Shown here in pieces: positions 40,262 through 49,076 of a DNA stretch of 64,000 bases. A program made the position numbers and the translations under genes. The stretch lies in assembly GCF_016907715.1 (NCBI RefSeq), contig NZ_JAFBCM010000001.1:62001-126000 (forward strand), given 5' to 3'. Every line of letters begins with the position of its first letter. Positions within the stretch are counted from its first letter, which is position 1. Below the pieces are notes generated by a model. The model saw nothing but the letters and a program-made list of their open reading frames with translations, was not told the DNA's origin and made no database searches. The DNA comes from Tenggerimyces flavus (GTDB lineage Bacteria > Actinomycetota > Actinomycetes > Propionibacteriales > Actinopolymorphaceae).

Positions 40262-42970
40262 CTACGAACGCTTGGCAGCGGCCTTCTTCGTGGTCTTCTT
40301 CGCCGTCTTCTTGGCGGTGCTCTTCTTCGCCGCGGCCTTCTTGGCCGGGCGCTTCACCGGACCGCGGGCACGCTTCTCGGCGAGCAGCTCGATCGCGCGC
40401 TCGAAGGTGAGCTTCTCGACGTCGTCGTCCTTGCGCAGCGTCGCGTTGGTCTCCCCGTCGGTCACGTACGCACCGAACCGGCCGTCCTTCACCACCACCG
40501 GCTTGCCCGACACCGGGTCGGCGGCGAACTCGCGCAGCGGCGGCGTCGCGGCACCGGAGCGGCGGCCGCGGGCCTTCGGCTGCTTGAACAGCTCCAGCGC
40601 CTGCTCGATCGTGACCGTGAAGAGCTCCTCTTCGGCGCCGAGCGAACGGGAGTCCGAGCCGCGCTTGACGTACGGGCCGTACCGCCCGTTCTGCGCGGTG
40701 ATCTCCTCGCCGTTGTCGGGATCCTTGCCGAGCGACCGCGGCAGCGACAGCAGCTGCAGCGCCTCGTCCAGCGTCACCGTGTCGAGCGCCATCGACTTGA
40801 ACAGCGAGCCGGTGCGCGGCTTGAGATCCTTCGGCGAGTCCTCGGGCAGCACCTCGGTGACGTACGGGCCGAAGCGTCCGGCCTTCGCCACGACCTCGCG
40901 ACCGCTCTCCGGGTCGGTGCCGAGCGCGACCTCCGCGCCGGCGGGCTGACTGAGCAGCTCGGCCGCGCGTTCCGGCGTCAGCTCGTCCGGCGGCAGGTCG
41001 TCCGGCACGTTCGCGCGGTTGCCCGCGTCGTCCTCGACGTACGGGCCGTACCGGCCGACGCGCACGACCACGCCGTCCTCGGACCCGTCGGCGTTGCGCA
41101 GCCGGAACGTCGAGATCTCACGGGCGTCGATGTCGCCGAGGTCGGTGACGAGCTGCTTCAGCCCGTCCTCGCCGTTGCCGAAGTAGAACCGGGCGAGCCA
41201 GGTCTGCATGTCGTCGCGGCCGCTCGCGATCTCGTCGAGCGCGTCTTCCATGCCGGCGGTGAAGTTGTAGTCGACGAGGTGCGCGAAGTGCTGCTCGAGC
41301 AGTCGCACGACAGCGAACGCGAGCCAGGTCGGGACGAGCGCCTGGCCCTTCTTGTAGACGTAGTCGCGGCCGGTGATCGTGCCGATGATCGTCGCGTACG
41401 TCGACGGCCGGCCGATCTCGCGCTCTTCCAGCTCGCGGATCAGCGTGGCCTCGGTGAAGCGTGCCGGCGGGCGGGTCTCGTGGCCCTCGTGGTCGACCCG
41501 GTTCGCCGACAGCTGGTCGCCCTGGGCGACGTCGGGCAGCCGGCGCTCGGCGGAGTCGGACTCGGTCGACGCGTCGTCGACGCCCTCGACGTACGCCTTG
41601 AGGAAGCCGTGGAACGTGATGACCTTGCCGCTCGCGGTGAACTCCGCGTCCTGGCCTTCGGTCGAACGGGCGCCGACGCGGATCGTGACGCTGCGGCCCT
41701 CGGCGTCGCGCATCTGGGAGGCGACCGTACGCATCCAGATCAGCTCGTACAGCCGGAACTCGTCGCCGGTCAGCCCGGTCTCGGCGGGCGTCCGGAAGAC
41801 GTCGCCGGAGGGGCGGATCGCCTCGTGCGCCTCCTGCGCGTTCTTCACCTTGCTGGTGTAGACGCGCGGCTTGTCCGGCAGGTAGTCGCTGCCGAACAGC
41901 TGACGGACCTGCGCGCGGGCCGCGTTGATCGCGGTCTCCGACAGCGTGATCGAGTCCGTACGCATATAGGTGATGTAGCCGTTCTCGTACAGCCGCTGCG
42001 CGATCTGCATGGTGCGGGCGGCGCCGTACCCGAGCTTGCGGGACGCCTCCTGCTGCATGGTCGTGGTGCGGAACGGCGCGTACGGCGACCGCTTGTACGG
42101 CTTGGACTCGACGCCGCGGACCTCGAAGGTCTGGGTGCGCAGCCCCGCGGCGAGCGTGGTCGCGGCGCTCTCGTCGAGGTGGACGACGTTGCCCTGGCTC
42201 GCCTGCTTGAGCGTGCCGTCGGAGGCGAAGTCGCGGCCGGTGGCGACGCGCCTGCCGTCGACGCTGGCCAGCCGGGTCATGAACGCGGCGGGCTCGCGGC
42301 CGGCGCCGGAGTCGAGCTCGGCGACGACGTCCCAGTACGTGGCGGCGCGGAACGCCATCCGCTCGCGCTCCCGGTCGACGACCATGCGCGTCGCGACGCT
42401 CTGCACGCGGCCGGCGGACAGCCGCGGCATGACCTTCTTCCACAGGACCGGGCTGACCTCGTAGCCGTACAGCCGGTCCAGGATGCGCCGGGTCTCCTGC
42501 GCGTCGACGAGGTGGTCGTCGATCGAGCGCGGGTTGGCGACGGCCGCCTCGATCGCCTCCGGGGTGATCTCGTGGAAGACCATCCGGTGGACGGGGACCT
42601 TGGGCTTGAGCTCGTCGAGCAGGTGCCACGCGATGGCCTCGCCCTCGCGGTCCTCGTCTGTCGCGAGGTAGACGCTGCCGGCGTCGGCGAGGACGTCCTT
42701 CAGCTTCTTCAGCGTTGGGCGCTGCCGCGCGGGGACCACGTAGAGCGGCTGGAAGCCGTCGTCGACGTTCACGCCGAGGCGGGCCCAGGGCTCCTTCTTG
42801 TACTTCGCCGGCACCTCGGAGGCGCCGCCGGGGAGGTCGCGGATGTGGCCCACGCTGGACTCCACGACGTAATCGTTGCCGAGGTAGCCGGCGATCGTTC
42901 GCGCCTTGGCTGGCGACTCGACGATCACCAGGCGCGGACCACCCTCGGTCGACCTGTCGTTGGCGGGCAC
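40262..42970 (-). CDS. topA: DNA topoisomerase I
   Basis: A 902-residue type IA topoisomerase. The TOPRIM domain starts LVIVESPAKARTIAGYL with the acidic TDEDREGEAIAWHL, and the catalytic tyrosine lies in YITYMRTDS (about residue 318). Instead of zinc fingers the C-terminus has several GRYGPYV-type repeats (e.g. GRYGPYVED, GRFGPYVTE, GRYGPYVKR, GRFGAYVTD) and a Lys/Ala tail (KRPAKKAAAKKSTAKKTAKK), the usual actinobacterial form. It relaxes negative supercoils. GTG at 42970 has GGAGA upstream. Confidence 0.96.
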   Translation of the reverse strand: MPANDRSTEGGPRLVIVESPAKARTIAGYLGNDYVVESSVGHIRDLPGGASEVPAKYKKEPWARLGVNVDDGFQPLYVVPARQRPTLKKLKDVLADAGSVYLATDEDREGEAIAWHLLDELKPKVPVHRMVFHEITPEAIEAAVANPRSIDDHLVDAQETRRILDRLYGYEVSPVLWKKVMPRLSAGRVQSVATRMVVDRERERMAFRAATYWDVVAELDSGAGREPAAFMTRLASVDGRRVATGRDFASDGTLKQASQGNVVHLDESAATTLAAGLRTQTFEVRGVESKPYKRSPYAPFRTTTMQQEASRKLGYGAARTMQIAQRLYENGYITYMRTDSITLSETAINAARAQVRQLFGSDYLPDKPRVYTSKVKNAQEAHEAIRPSGDVFRTPAETGLTGDEFRLYELIWMRTVASQMRDAEGRSVTIRVGARSTEGQDAEFTASGKVITFHGFLKAYVEGVDDASTESDSAERRLPDVAQGDQLSANRVDHEGHETRPPARFTEATLIRELEEREIGRPSTYATIIGTITGRDYVYKKGQALVPTWLAFAVVRLLEQHFAHLVDYNFTAGMEDALDEIASGRDDMQTWLARFYFGNGEDGLKQLVTDLGDIDAREISTFRLRNADGSEDGVVVRVGRYGPYVEDDAGNRANVPDDLPPDELTPERAAELLSQPAGAEVALGTDPESGREVVAKAGRFGPYVTEVLPEDSPKDLKPRTGSLFKSMALDTVTLDEALQLLSLPRSLGKDPDNGEEITAQNGRYGPYVKRGSDSRSLGAEEELFTVTIEQALELFKQPKARGRRSGAATPPLREFAADPVSGKPVVVKDGRFGAYVTDGETNATLRKDDDVEKLTFERAIELLAEKRARGPVKRPAKKAAAKKSTAKKTAKKTTKKAAAKRS

Positions 42971-43143
42971 GCTTCTCCACTCTCCTTAACGAGCTGTAAC
43001 GAGCTGTTCGGCCTCACTCCATGCGGTCGAGGCCCGCTAGACCGTAACCGTACGGGCAGCCCCTCGATTTCGCGGGTACCCGGCGACATTGCGCGGGTTT
43101 CCCTTCGGCTGCCTTTCGGGGGTCGCTCATTAGCATCCGAGAG

Positions 43144-44577
43144 GTGAGAGTACGTCGAACCGCCACCGTTCTCACACTCGGTGTCCTCTCCGTGGTCCTG
43201 TCAGCTTGTTCCACGCCGACCGATTCCGGGTCCCCGTCACCGTCCGTGACCCCTTCGCCGAGCGTTCCCACGAGAGCGTCGGTGACACCTCGGCCGGCCG
43301 CGCCGTCGACCCCCGCGTCGACCGTTCCGTTGGTGCTGGCGACGCACGCGACGCGTCGGCCGCTGTCGATCTCGCTTGCGGTGGCCGAGTCCGTTCTCGC
43401 AGGTCAGACGACCAACTGGAGTGCTCTGGGTGACGTCGCCGGGCGGCTGGTGCTGGACCGGTCTTCGGCGGCCTTGAGCGCGGCGCAGAAATCCCGTGCG
43501 GTCCTGGCCGTGGCACCGGCCACGCGGGTCGGCCCGGGGGTGTCGGCGGTGCTGGTGGACGGCGTCGACCCGCTGCGCGACCCCGCTCGGTATCCGTTGC
43601 GCGTGCCGGGCTCGGGGCAGCCCGCTCAGGTGACGACGGTGTCGGTGGTGGGCGACATCATGCTGGCGCGGCGGGTCGGTGCGTCGTTGGGCGGCGACTT
43701 CGCCCGGCCACTGCGCCCGACGGCACCGCGGCTGGCCGCGGCGGACCTGACGATCGGCAACCTGGAGAGCACGCTGTCCCGGCTGGGGCCGCGTACGCAG
43801 GGCGACGACTCGTTCGGCGCGGACCCGCGGGTGCTGGCGGGGCTGAAGCTGGCCGGGTTCGACGTGGTGTCCCTCGGCAACAACCACGTCGGCGACTACG
43901 GCCTGGAGTCGCTGACGGTGACGCAGCGGCTGCTGCATCGCGGTGGGTTCGCGACGGTCGGGGCCGGCGCCTCGCTGGCCGACGCGTGGAGGCCGGCGGT
44001 GATCGCACGGGACGGGGTGCGGTTCGGGATCGTGGCGTTCAACGCGATCGGCGAGACGCCACGGGCTTCGACGCGGCCGGGTGCGGCTTCGGTGCGGATG
44101 GAGCCGCGGACCGGGCCGTTGAACGCCTCGGACGTCGCACGGCTGCGTACGACCATCGCTTCACTGCGACCTTCCGTGGACGTGGTGCTCGTGGTGCCGC
44201 ACTGGGGCACGCAGTACACGCACTCCCCCGTGCCCGACCAGCGCACGGTCGCCCGCGCGGCCATCGACGCCGGCGCGGACCTGGTTGTCGGCGGCCATCC
44301 GCACTGGGTGCAGGGGGTGGAGGTCTACAAGGGCCGGTTCATCGTGCACTCGCTGGGCAACTTCGTCTTCGACATGGACTGGGAGGACGAGGTCCGCGAG
44401 GGCCTGGTGCTGGAGCTGACGTACTGGGGCCCGGCGCTGAAGTCGATGCGCTTCGTCCCGTACCGGATCGCGACGAACTCGGACTTCGCGCCCCGCTTCG
44501 TCTCCTGGGAGAACGGCGGCTCGGAGATCCTCTCCGACCTGTGGTCGACGAGCGGCCCACCGTTCAGCCTTCGCTGA
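43144..44577 (+). CDS. CapA/PgsA-like lipoprotein (metallophosphatase fold)
   Basis: A 477-residue lipoprotein: lipobox VLSAC (C22), a Ser/Pro/Thr linker, an unknown N-terminal region, then a CapA-type domain from ~165 with VVGDIMLARRVG, IGNLESTLS, LGNNHVGDYG, VPHWGTQYT, GGHPHWVQG and HSLGNFVFD, which carry the metal-binding residues. CapA proteins take part in poly-gamma-glutamate or polysaccharide handling; the actinobacterial substrate is unknown. GTG at 43144 lies 7 nt after TAGCAT (43131-43136). The 3' end overlaps the convergent vapC by 14 bp. Confidence 0.87.
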   Translation: MRVRRTATVLTLGVLSVVLSACSTPTDSGSPSPSVTPSPSVPTRASVTPRPAAPSTPASTVPLVLATHATRRPLSISLAVAESVLAGQTTNWSALGDVAGRLVLDRSSAALSAAQKSRAVLAVAPATRVGPGVSAVLVDGVDPLRDPARYPLRVPGSGQPAQVTTVSVVGDIMLARRVGASLGGDFARPLRPTAPRLAAADLTIGNLESTLSRLGPRTQGDDSFGADPRVLAGLKLAGFDVVSLGNNHVGDYGLESLTVTQRLLHRGGFATVGAGASLADAWRPAVIARDGVRFGIVAFNAIGETPRASTRPGAASVRMEPRTGPLNASDVARLRTTIASLRPSVDVVLVVPHWGTQYTHSPVPDQRTVARAAIDAGADLVVGGHPHWVQGVEVYKGRFIVHSLGNFVFDMDWEDEVREGLVLELTYWGPALKSMRFVPYRIATNSDFAPRFVSWENGGSEILSDLWSTSGPPFSLR

Positions 44578-45013
44578 CCTCGTCGTACGGCAACAGCCTG
44601 AAGTGATTGGCGCCCCAGATGGGGCGGAGCATGCGGAAGTGCCGCTGGTCCAGGGTCATCAGCTCGGTCGTCCGGTAACGATCGGCCAGCACGACGTTCG
44701 ACGCATCGGCGATGCCGACGTAGTCCCCGTGATAGCTGTCGATGACGCCGAGCGCCACGGCATGGTCACTCACCGACCAGGTGGCAAGCTCGAACGCACC
44801 GTTCACGAGATCCTCGGCGAAATATCGCGCGCCCCTCGGACCGAGCTCATCCGCCAACAAGTAGTCAGCCTCAACGACGATCATGGGCGAGACGATGAGC
44901 TTCTCGCGTCTTTCGCGGACCAGGCGAGGAAGAATGCTGACGATCGCGTCGTGCTCGGCCTGGCCCTCGTCATACCAGGCGACGATCGCGCTAGCGTCGA
45001 CGATGATCGCCAT
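44564..45013 (-). CDS. vapC: PIN-domain ribonuclease toxin
   Basis: A 149-residue PIN-domain protein. Acidic residues D6 (VDASAIVAW), E49 or so (VVEADYLL), and D97/D-x-x near YVGIADASNVVLADRY form the metal site. VapC toxins cleave RNA, often tRNA, when released from antitoxin. It starts one base inside the antitoxin stop (TGATG). The pair is a standard type II module. Confidence 0.88.
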   Translation of the reverse strand: MAIIVDASAIVAWYDEGQAEHDAIVSILPRLVRERREKLIVSPMIVVEADYLLADELGPRGARYFAEDLVNGAFELATWSVSDHAVALGVIDSYHGDYVGIADASNVVLADRYRTTELMTLDQRHFRMLRPIWGANHFRLLPYDEVSEG

Positions 45014-45225
45014 CAGCGACCGAAACCCTCCCGCAGCTTGGCGTCCATCTCCTCTGCCGTGAGCGACCTGGCGCTGCGGAACCCGCCAAGCCTGGGCAAG
45101 GGCTGAGGCTCGTTCTTGTCGATCAGCTTCTCGATCTCTTGGGCGAGCGTCAGCCCGTCCCTTGCGGCGAGCTGATGCAGCCGGTCGCGCGTGCTCTTGG
45201 GCACCTTGATGGTCGTGCTAATCAT
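45013..45225 (-). CDS. vapB: ribbon-helix-helix antitoxin
   Basis: A 70-residue protein: an N-terminal ribbon-helix-helix (MISTTIKVPKSTRDRLHQLA ... TLAQEIEKLID) for DNA binding and a C-terminal region (FRSARSLTAEEMDAKLREGF) that would wrap the PIN toxin. It represses its own operon with the toxin in this class. The first gene of the pair; its stop overlaps the toxin start. Confidence 0.85.
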   Translation of the reverse strand: MISTTIKVPKSTRDRLHQLAARDGLTLAQEIEKLIDKNEPQPLPRLGGFRSARSLTAEEMDAKLREGFGR

Positions 45226-45273
45226 ACCGCCGAGTATACCGCAGCTCCAGGAGTGCCTGCCAGAACGAGGCCG

Positions 45274-45909
45274 TCACGGCCGGGTCGCGCTGCCTCGGAC
45301 GTGGGGCGAGGCGGGGTTGGGGCCGCGCTCGGGGAAGCGGAAGCGGTGCACCTCGTCCAGGACGAACCCGGCCGCCTCGATCGCGGCCGCGGTGTCGCGG
45401 CCGGTGTGGCAGCCGCCCGCGACGTACGGCCAGATCGTGGCGTCGAAGAACCGCTGCACCCCATGGAGCAGGCTGCCGGACGGCGCGGCGACGTGTTCGT
45501 AGAACCGCAGCTGGCCACCAGGTCGCAGCACCCGCCGGATCTCGGCCAGCGCTCTCGCCTGGTCGGGGACGCTGCACAGCACCAGCGAGGTGACCGCCGC
45601 GTCGAACACAGCGTCGTCGTACGGCAGGTCGTCCGCCACGCCGTCGACGACGGTCACGGGCACCGGCGCGGAACGGGCGGCCAACACCGCGGCGGCGTGC
45701 AGGTTCGGTTCGGGTTCGACCGCGACGAGCTCGGTGACCTGGCGCGGGTAATGCGCGAAGTTCAGGCCGTGGCCGGCGCCGATCTCGATCACCCGCCCGG
45801 ACAGGCCGGCGACGAGCGCGCGGCGGTGCTCGAGTACGCCGGCGCGGTCCATCGCGGCGCTGACGCGCTGGTACTGCCGGGCGAAGAAGGGGCGCGACTT
45901 GGTCGGCAC
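45274..45909 (-). CDS. class I SAM-dependent methyltransferase
   Basis: A 211-residue methyltransferase with motif I RVIEIGAGHGLNFAHY, VAVEPEPNL after strand 2 and VVTSLVLCSVPDQ-like strand 4 (AAVTSLVLCSV). GTG at 45909 begins PTKSRPFFARQY and has TATCTT (minus strand, 45923-45918) 8 nt upstream; that -10 lies inside the 3' end of the M28 gene. Substrate unknown. Confidence 0.82.
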   Translation of the reverse strand: MPTKSRPFFARQYQRVSAAMDRAGVLEHRRALVAGLSGRVIEIGAGHGLNFAHYPRQVTELVAVEPEPNLHAAAVLAARSAPVPVTVVDGVADDLPYDDAVFDAAVTSLVLCSVPDQARALAEIRRVLRPGGQLRFYEHVAAPSGSLLHGVQRFFDATIWPYVAGGCHTGRDTAAAIEAAGFVLDEVHRFRFPERGPNPASPHVRGSATRP

Positions 45910-45911
45910 GA

Positions 45912-46898
45912 CTACAGAAGATAGGCCCAGACGAGCGCAGCCGTGCGCGTCAGCTGTGGACGGCTGATCAGGTTCGGCTTGTCGTTCGCGTTGTGATAGC
46001 CCGCGTACCCGTGCCCGCCGACCCGGGCCGCCGCGATCCCCACCTTCTCGAACGACCAGTGGTCGCTGCCCCGGTTCGTCCCGCGCGACGTCGCGATCCG
46101 CACCCGCCGGCCGGTCGCGACCAGCGCGTCGGCGACGGTCAGCGCCGCGCGACCGCCGGTCCGGACGCGTACGTTCGGGCCGGTTCCGACCCGGTCCAGC
46201 GACACCATGCCGCGGATTGCGCGACGTTCCTCGGCAGGGAGCTGGGCCAGGTAGTGCCGCGAGCCGTAGTGGTGCCGGAGGTCGCCGTCGCCGCGTGGCT
46301 CCTCGGCCGCGAAGGCCGCGAACAGCACCGGCAGCCTCGGTGGTCGCAGGACGGCCATCCGGGCGAGCTCGAGCACGATCGCGACGCCGGACGCGTTGTC
46401 CTCCGCACCCGGTGCCTGCGGAACGGTGTCGAGGTGCGCGCCCACGACGAGGTGCGGCCGGGTGCCGTCGAAGCCGGGCGACGTCGCGATCAGGTTGTCG
46501 GCCTGCCCGCTCGGGACGCGGACGCCCCACGAGACGCCGGCGGGCACGCGGACGGTCTGCCGCCGGACGTCCAGCCCCGCGGCGGTGAACCGGCCCTCGA
46601 CGTACGTCGCCGCCTCGCGGTACCCGGCCGACGAGGCTTCGCGCGGGCCGATTCGACCGGCGAGCTCGGTGATGACGGCGACCGCGGTCGCGACCTCGAA
46701 CCTGGCCGGCCGCGGGACCGGCGAAGGCGTCGGCGTTGCTGTGGGCGTCGGCGTCGGCGAGGCCGAAGGAGTCGGCGAGGCGGAAGGCGGACGACTCGGG
46801 GCCGTGGGAGTAGGGCTCGCCGGCTCGTTCTCCTCGGGCGCCGTGCATCCGGCCACGCCGAGCGCGGCCAGCCCCACGGCGAACTCCCGACGGCGCAT
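45912..46898 (-). CDS. M28-family metallopeptidase lipoprotein
   Basis: A 328-residue lipoprotein: lipobox GVAGC (C18), a Pro/Thr/Ser linker to ~62, then an M28 aminopeptidase domain. Zinc ligands appear in LVVGAHLDTVPQ (His, Asp), GAEDNASGVAI (Asp), AAEEPRG (Glu) and SLDRVG; the last ligand His lies in AGYHNANDKPN. It probably removes N-terminal amino acids outside the cell. ATG at 46898 has TAGACC 6 nt upstream. Confidence 0.87.
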   Translation of the reverse strand: MRRREFAVGLAALGVAGCTAPEENEPASPTPTAPSRPPSASPTPSASPTPTPTATPTPSPVPRPARFEVATAVAVITELAGRIGPREASSAGYREAATYVEGRFTAAGLDVRRQTVRVPAGVSWGVRVPSGQADNLIATSPGFDGTRPHLVVGAHLDTVPQAPGAEDNASGVAIVLELARMAVLRPPRLPVLFAAFAAEEPRGDGDLRHHYGSRHYLAQLPAEERRAIRGMVSLDRVGTGPNVRVRTGGRAALTVADALVATGRRVRIATSRGTNRGSDHWSFEKVGIAAARVGGHGYAGYHNANDKPNLISRPQLTRTAALVWAYLL

Positions 46899-47008
46899 GT
46901 CCCAGGTCTAACCCGCCGAGGCGAAAAGCCCTAGAAAGCGACCGGCTAGGGTGAGGCCTCGCAGGGGGACAAACGGGGCAGTGAGTCATATTGGGGTAGA
47001 GGACCGCC

Positions 47009-47965
47009 GTGCGCACCGATCGCTGGGCCTGGACGGCCGCGCTCGTCCTCGCCCTTGCCGTCGCCTGCAGCCCCGGCGAACCCACCCCCGACACCACGGC
47101 CGAGCCGGTCGCCCTCGACCCCTGTGACCTCGTCTCCGCGACCACGGTCGCCGACGTCGTCGGACCCGCGCTCGCCTCGCCGTGGGACGGACTGGCCGGC
47201 GACCTCACCACCGGCATCTGCTCCTGGCGCCTCGAGGTCGACATCGGCGACGTCAGCGACGTCGTACGCCGGCCCACCCGCCGCCTCCTGCAGATTCGCA
47301 CCACCGCCAGCAACGACTGCGGCGAGGCGACCAGCACGCCCCTCCCGAGCCAGAACGGGTCGACGCTCCGCTTCTGTTGGAACGACGGCACGGCCGACGT
47401 CACGTACGAGGCGGTCGACGACCTCGGCGGGCAGGACGTCGCACCGGACAAGGCGCAGGTCGAGCTGATCCTGCAGCGCGTGGTCCGCGAGGTGGACGAG
47501 CGCCGGACGACGGCCAAGCGGCTCGCGCCGGACCCGGCCCGTACGCAGACCGCGACGCCCAAGCCCGTTAAGAACGTCTGCGACCTGGTCGCGCCGGCGA
47601 CGCTGCGAGCCGCTCGCGTTCCGCGAGCCCAGGACCCGGTCGACATCGGCGTCTCCACCAAGTGCGTCTGGAACGACGGTCGCGACCGGTCGCTCGCGCT
47701 CGTTTTCACCCCGTACGGCAACGGCCAGGGCCGCCCTGGCAGTGCGTTCGCGAACGTCGCGGTCGAGCAGTTCGCGTACGTCTGGCAGGTCGAACCGACC
47801 AAGGACGGCGCGTACTTCGGCGACTCGCTCCACGTCGACGGCAGGGCCGCGGTCGGCGCGTTCCAACTCGACGTCGCCATGACCGACCTGGACGGGTCGG
47901 ATCCACGGCTCCAGGAGTTCGCGACCAGCGTCATACGGGACGCCGCCAAGGCGCTCCCGCAGTAG
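47009..47965 (+). CDS. lipoprotein, DUF3558-like (paralogue 1)
   Basis: A 318-residue lipoprotein: signal peptide with lipobox ALAVAC (C20), then two related halves that each begin with a CDLV-x-ATxxDV/AxV element (PCDLVSATTVADVVGP and VCDLVAPATLRAARVP), followed by C-W pairs (GICSWRLEV; KCVWNDG). This duplicated layout fits DUF3558-type actinobacterial lipoproteins. GTG at 47009 has TAGAGG 6 nt upstream. Function unknown; the next gene is a paralogue. Confidence 0.72.
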   Translation: MRTDRWAWTAALVLALAVACSPGEPTPDTTAEPVALDPCDLVSATTVADVVGPALASPWDGLAGDLTTGICSWRLEVDIGDVSDVVRRPTRRLLQIRTTASNDCGEATSTPLPSQNGSTLRFCWNDGTADVTYEAVDDLGGQDVAPDKAQVELILQRVVREVDERRTTAKRLAPDPARTQTATPKPVKNVCDLVAPATLRAARVPRAQDPVDIGVSTKCVWNDGRDRSLALVFTPYGNGQGRPGSAFANVAVEQFAYVWQVEPTKDGAYFGDSLHVDGRAAVGAFQLDVAMTDLDGSDPRLQEFATSVIRDAAKALPQ

Positions 47966-47978
47966 AAAGGGCACAGCA

Positions 47979-49064
47979 ATGAGTCCGTGGAAGTCCGCCA
48001 GCCTGCTGGTGGTCGCCGTCCTCGCCCTCGCGGCGTGCGGCGCCGACAGGCAGGCCGCGAAGGACGCCGCGACCCCGCCGGCGAGTCCGAACCCGTGCGA
48101 CCTCGTCGCGCCGACGACGATCGCCGACGTGGTCGGGCCGAGCCTGCCGCTGACGGTCGGCGGGTACGGGCTGCCGGACAAGACGACGGGGAGCTGCAGC
48201 TGGTCGTTCGGCCTGGACACCAAGGCTTCCGACGACGTACGCCGGCCGCGGGAACGCCAGCTGCACATCGACGCGGAGACCTGGAAGGGCGACCCCTGCG
48301 CGGAGGTCAAGCCGGGCAAGCGGGCGACGGCGGTCAGCGGCCTCGGCGACAAAGCGGTGCTGGACCTGTCGGTGAAAGGCGGCGTACTGAAGTTCTGCCG
48401 CGCGCACCAGCTCGCGAAGGTCACCTGGTGGGCCGTGGACTGGCAAGCCAGCAAGGCGGTGTCGGTGCAGGACTCGGCGTACGAGGACACGCTGGTCCGG
48501 CTCGGTCGCGAGGTCCTGGACCGCTGGGACGAGGCGCGGCCGGTCACGATCAACCAGTTCATGCCCAAGCGCAGCGACGGACCCGAGCCGCCCGAGGCCT
48601 GTGAGCTGGTGAAGGGCGAGACGCTCGCCATCGTCGGCGTCGACCCGGAGACCGCGCACCCGCTCGGGACGCCTTCGTTCGGCAACACCCAGTGCACCTG
48701 GGACCTCAGCGTGGACAACATCGGGCACAAGCCCGGCGAACGGTTCTCGCGCCACCTCTCGGTCGACATCCAGTCCTACGGCGGCGAGTGGGGATTCCGC
48801 GGCACCGAACGGGCGGGCACCACGGCCCGCCAGTTCAGCCACGGCTGGCAGGTCTCGCCGGACTCGACGCTCGGCGGCGGAGCGGTCGTCGTCGACGACC
48901 ACGAGGGCAACGGGTTGGCCGCCTACCGGGCGTTCACCATCTCGGTCGAGTTGCGCGCGCGGGACTTCGGTTGGACCGAGACGAAGCCCAACCCGTCGGA
49001 CGAGAGGCTCGAGGAGTGGACCCGGCTCGTCACGGACGACGTGATGCAGGCGATGCCTCGTTGA
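47979..49064 (+). CDS. lipoprotein, DUF3558-like (paralogue 2)
   Basis: A 361-residue lipoprotein: lipobox LALAAC (C20), then PCDLVAPTTIADVVGPSLP, GSCSWSFGLDT and DVRRPRERQLHI, nearly the same as the previous gene's PCDLVSATTVADVVGP, GICSWRLEV and DVVRRPTRRLLQI. A second half starts ACELVKGETLAIVGV. The genes are adjacent (13 bp apart, AGAAAGG ribosome site), so a tandem duplication is likely. Function unknown. Confidence 0.72.
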   Translation: MSPWKSASLLVVAVLALAACGADRQAAKDAATPPASPNPCDLVAPTTIADVVGPSLPLTVGGYGLPDKTTGSCSWSFGLDTKASDDVRRPRERQLHIDAETWKGDPCAEVKPGKRATAVSGLGDKAVLDLSVKGGVLKFCRAHQLAKVTWWAVDWQASKAVSVQDSAYEDTLVRLGREVLDRWDEARPVTINQFMPKRSDGPEPPEACELVKGETLAIVGVDPETAHPLGTPSFGNTQCTWDLSVDNIGHKPGERFSRHLSVDIQSYGGEWGFRGTERAGTTARQFSHGWQVSPDSTLGGGAVVVDDHEGNGLAAYRAFTISVELRARDFGWTETKPNPSDERLEEWTRLVTDDVMQAMPR

Positions 49065-49076
49065 TGTACGCGGTGG

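Noticed and set aside
40136-43147. A ~1000-codon open frame on the plus strand opposite topA
   Set aside because: It is the antisense shadow of a highly conserved gene; composition is Arg/Leu/Val-rich with no domain. Such shadows are common in GC-rich genomes.
45274-47979. A 900-codon minus-strand frame spanning a methyltransferase and the antisense of a lipoprotein gene
   Set aside because: Only the last 211 codons match a methyltransferase. The rest is out of frame with the M28 gene on the same strand and antisense to the 47009 gene.
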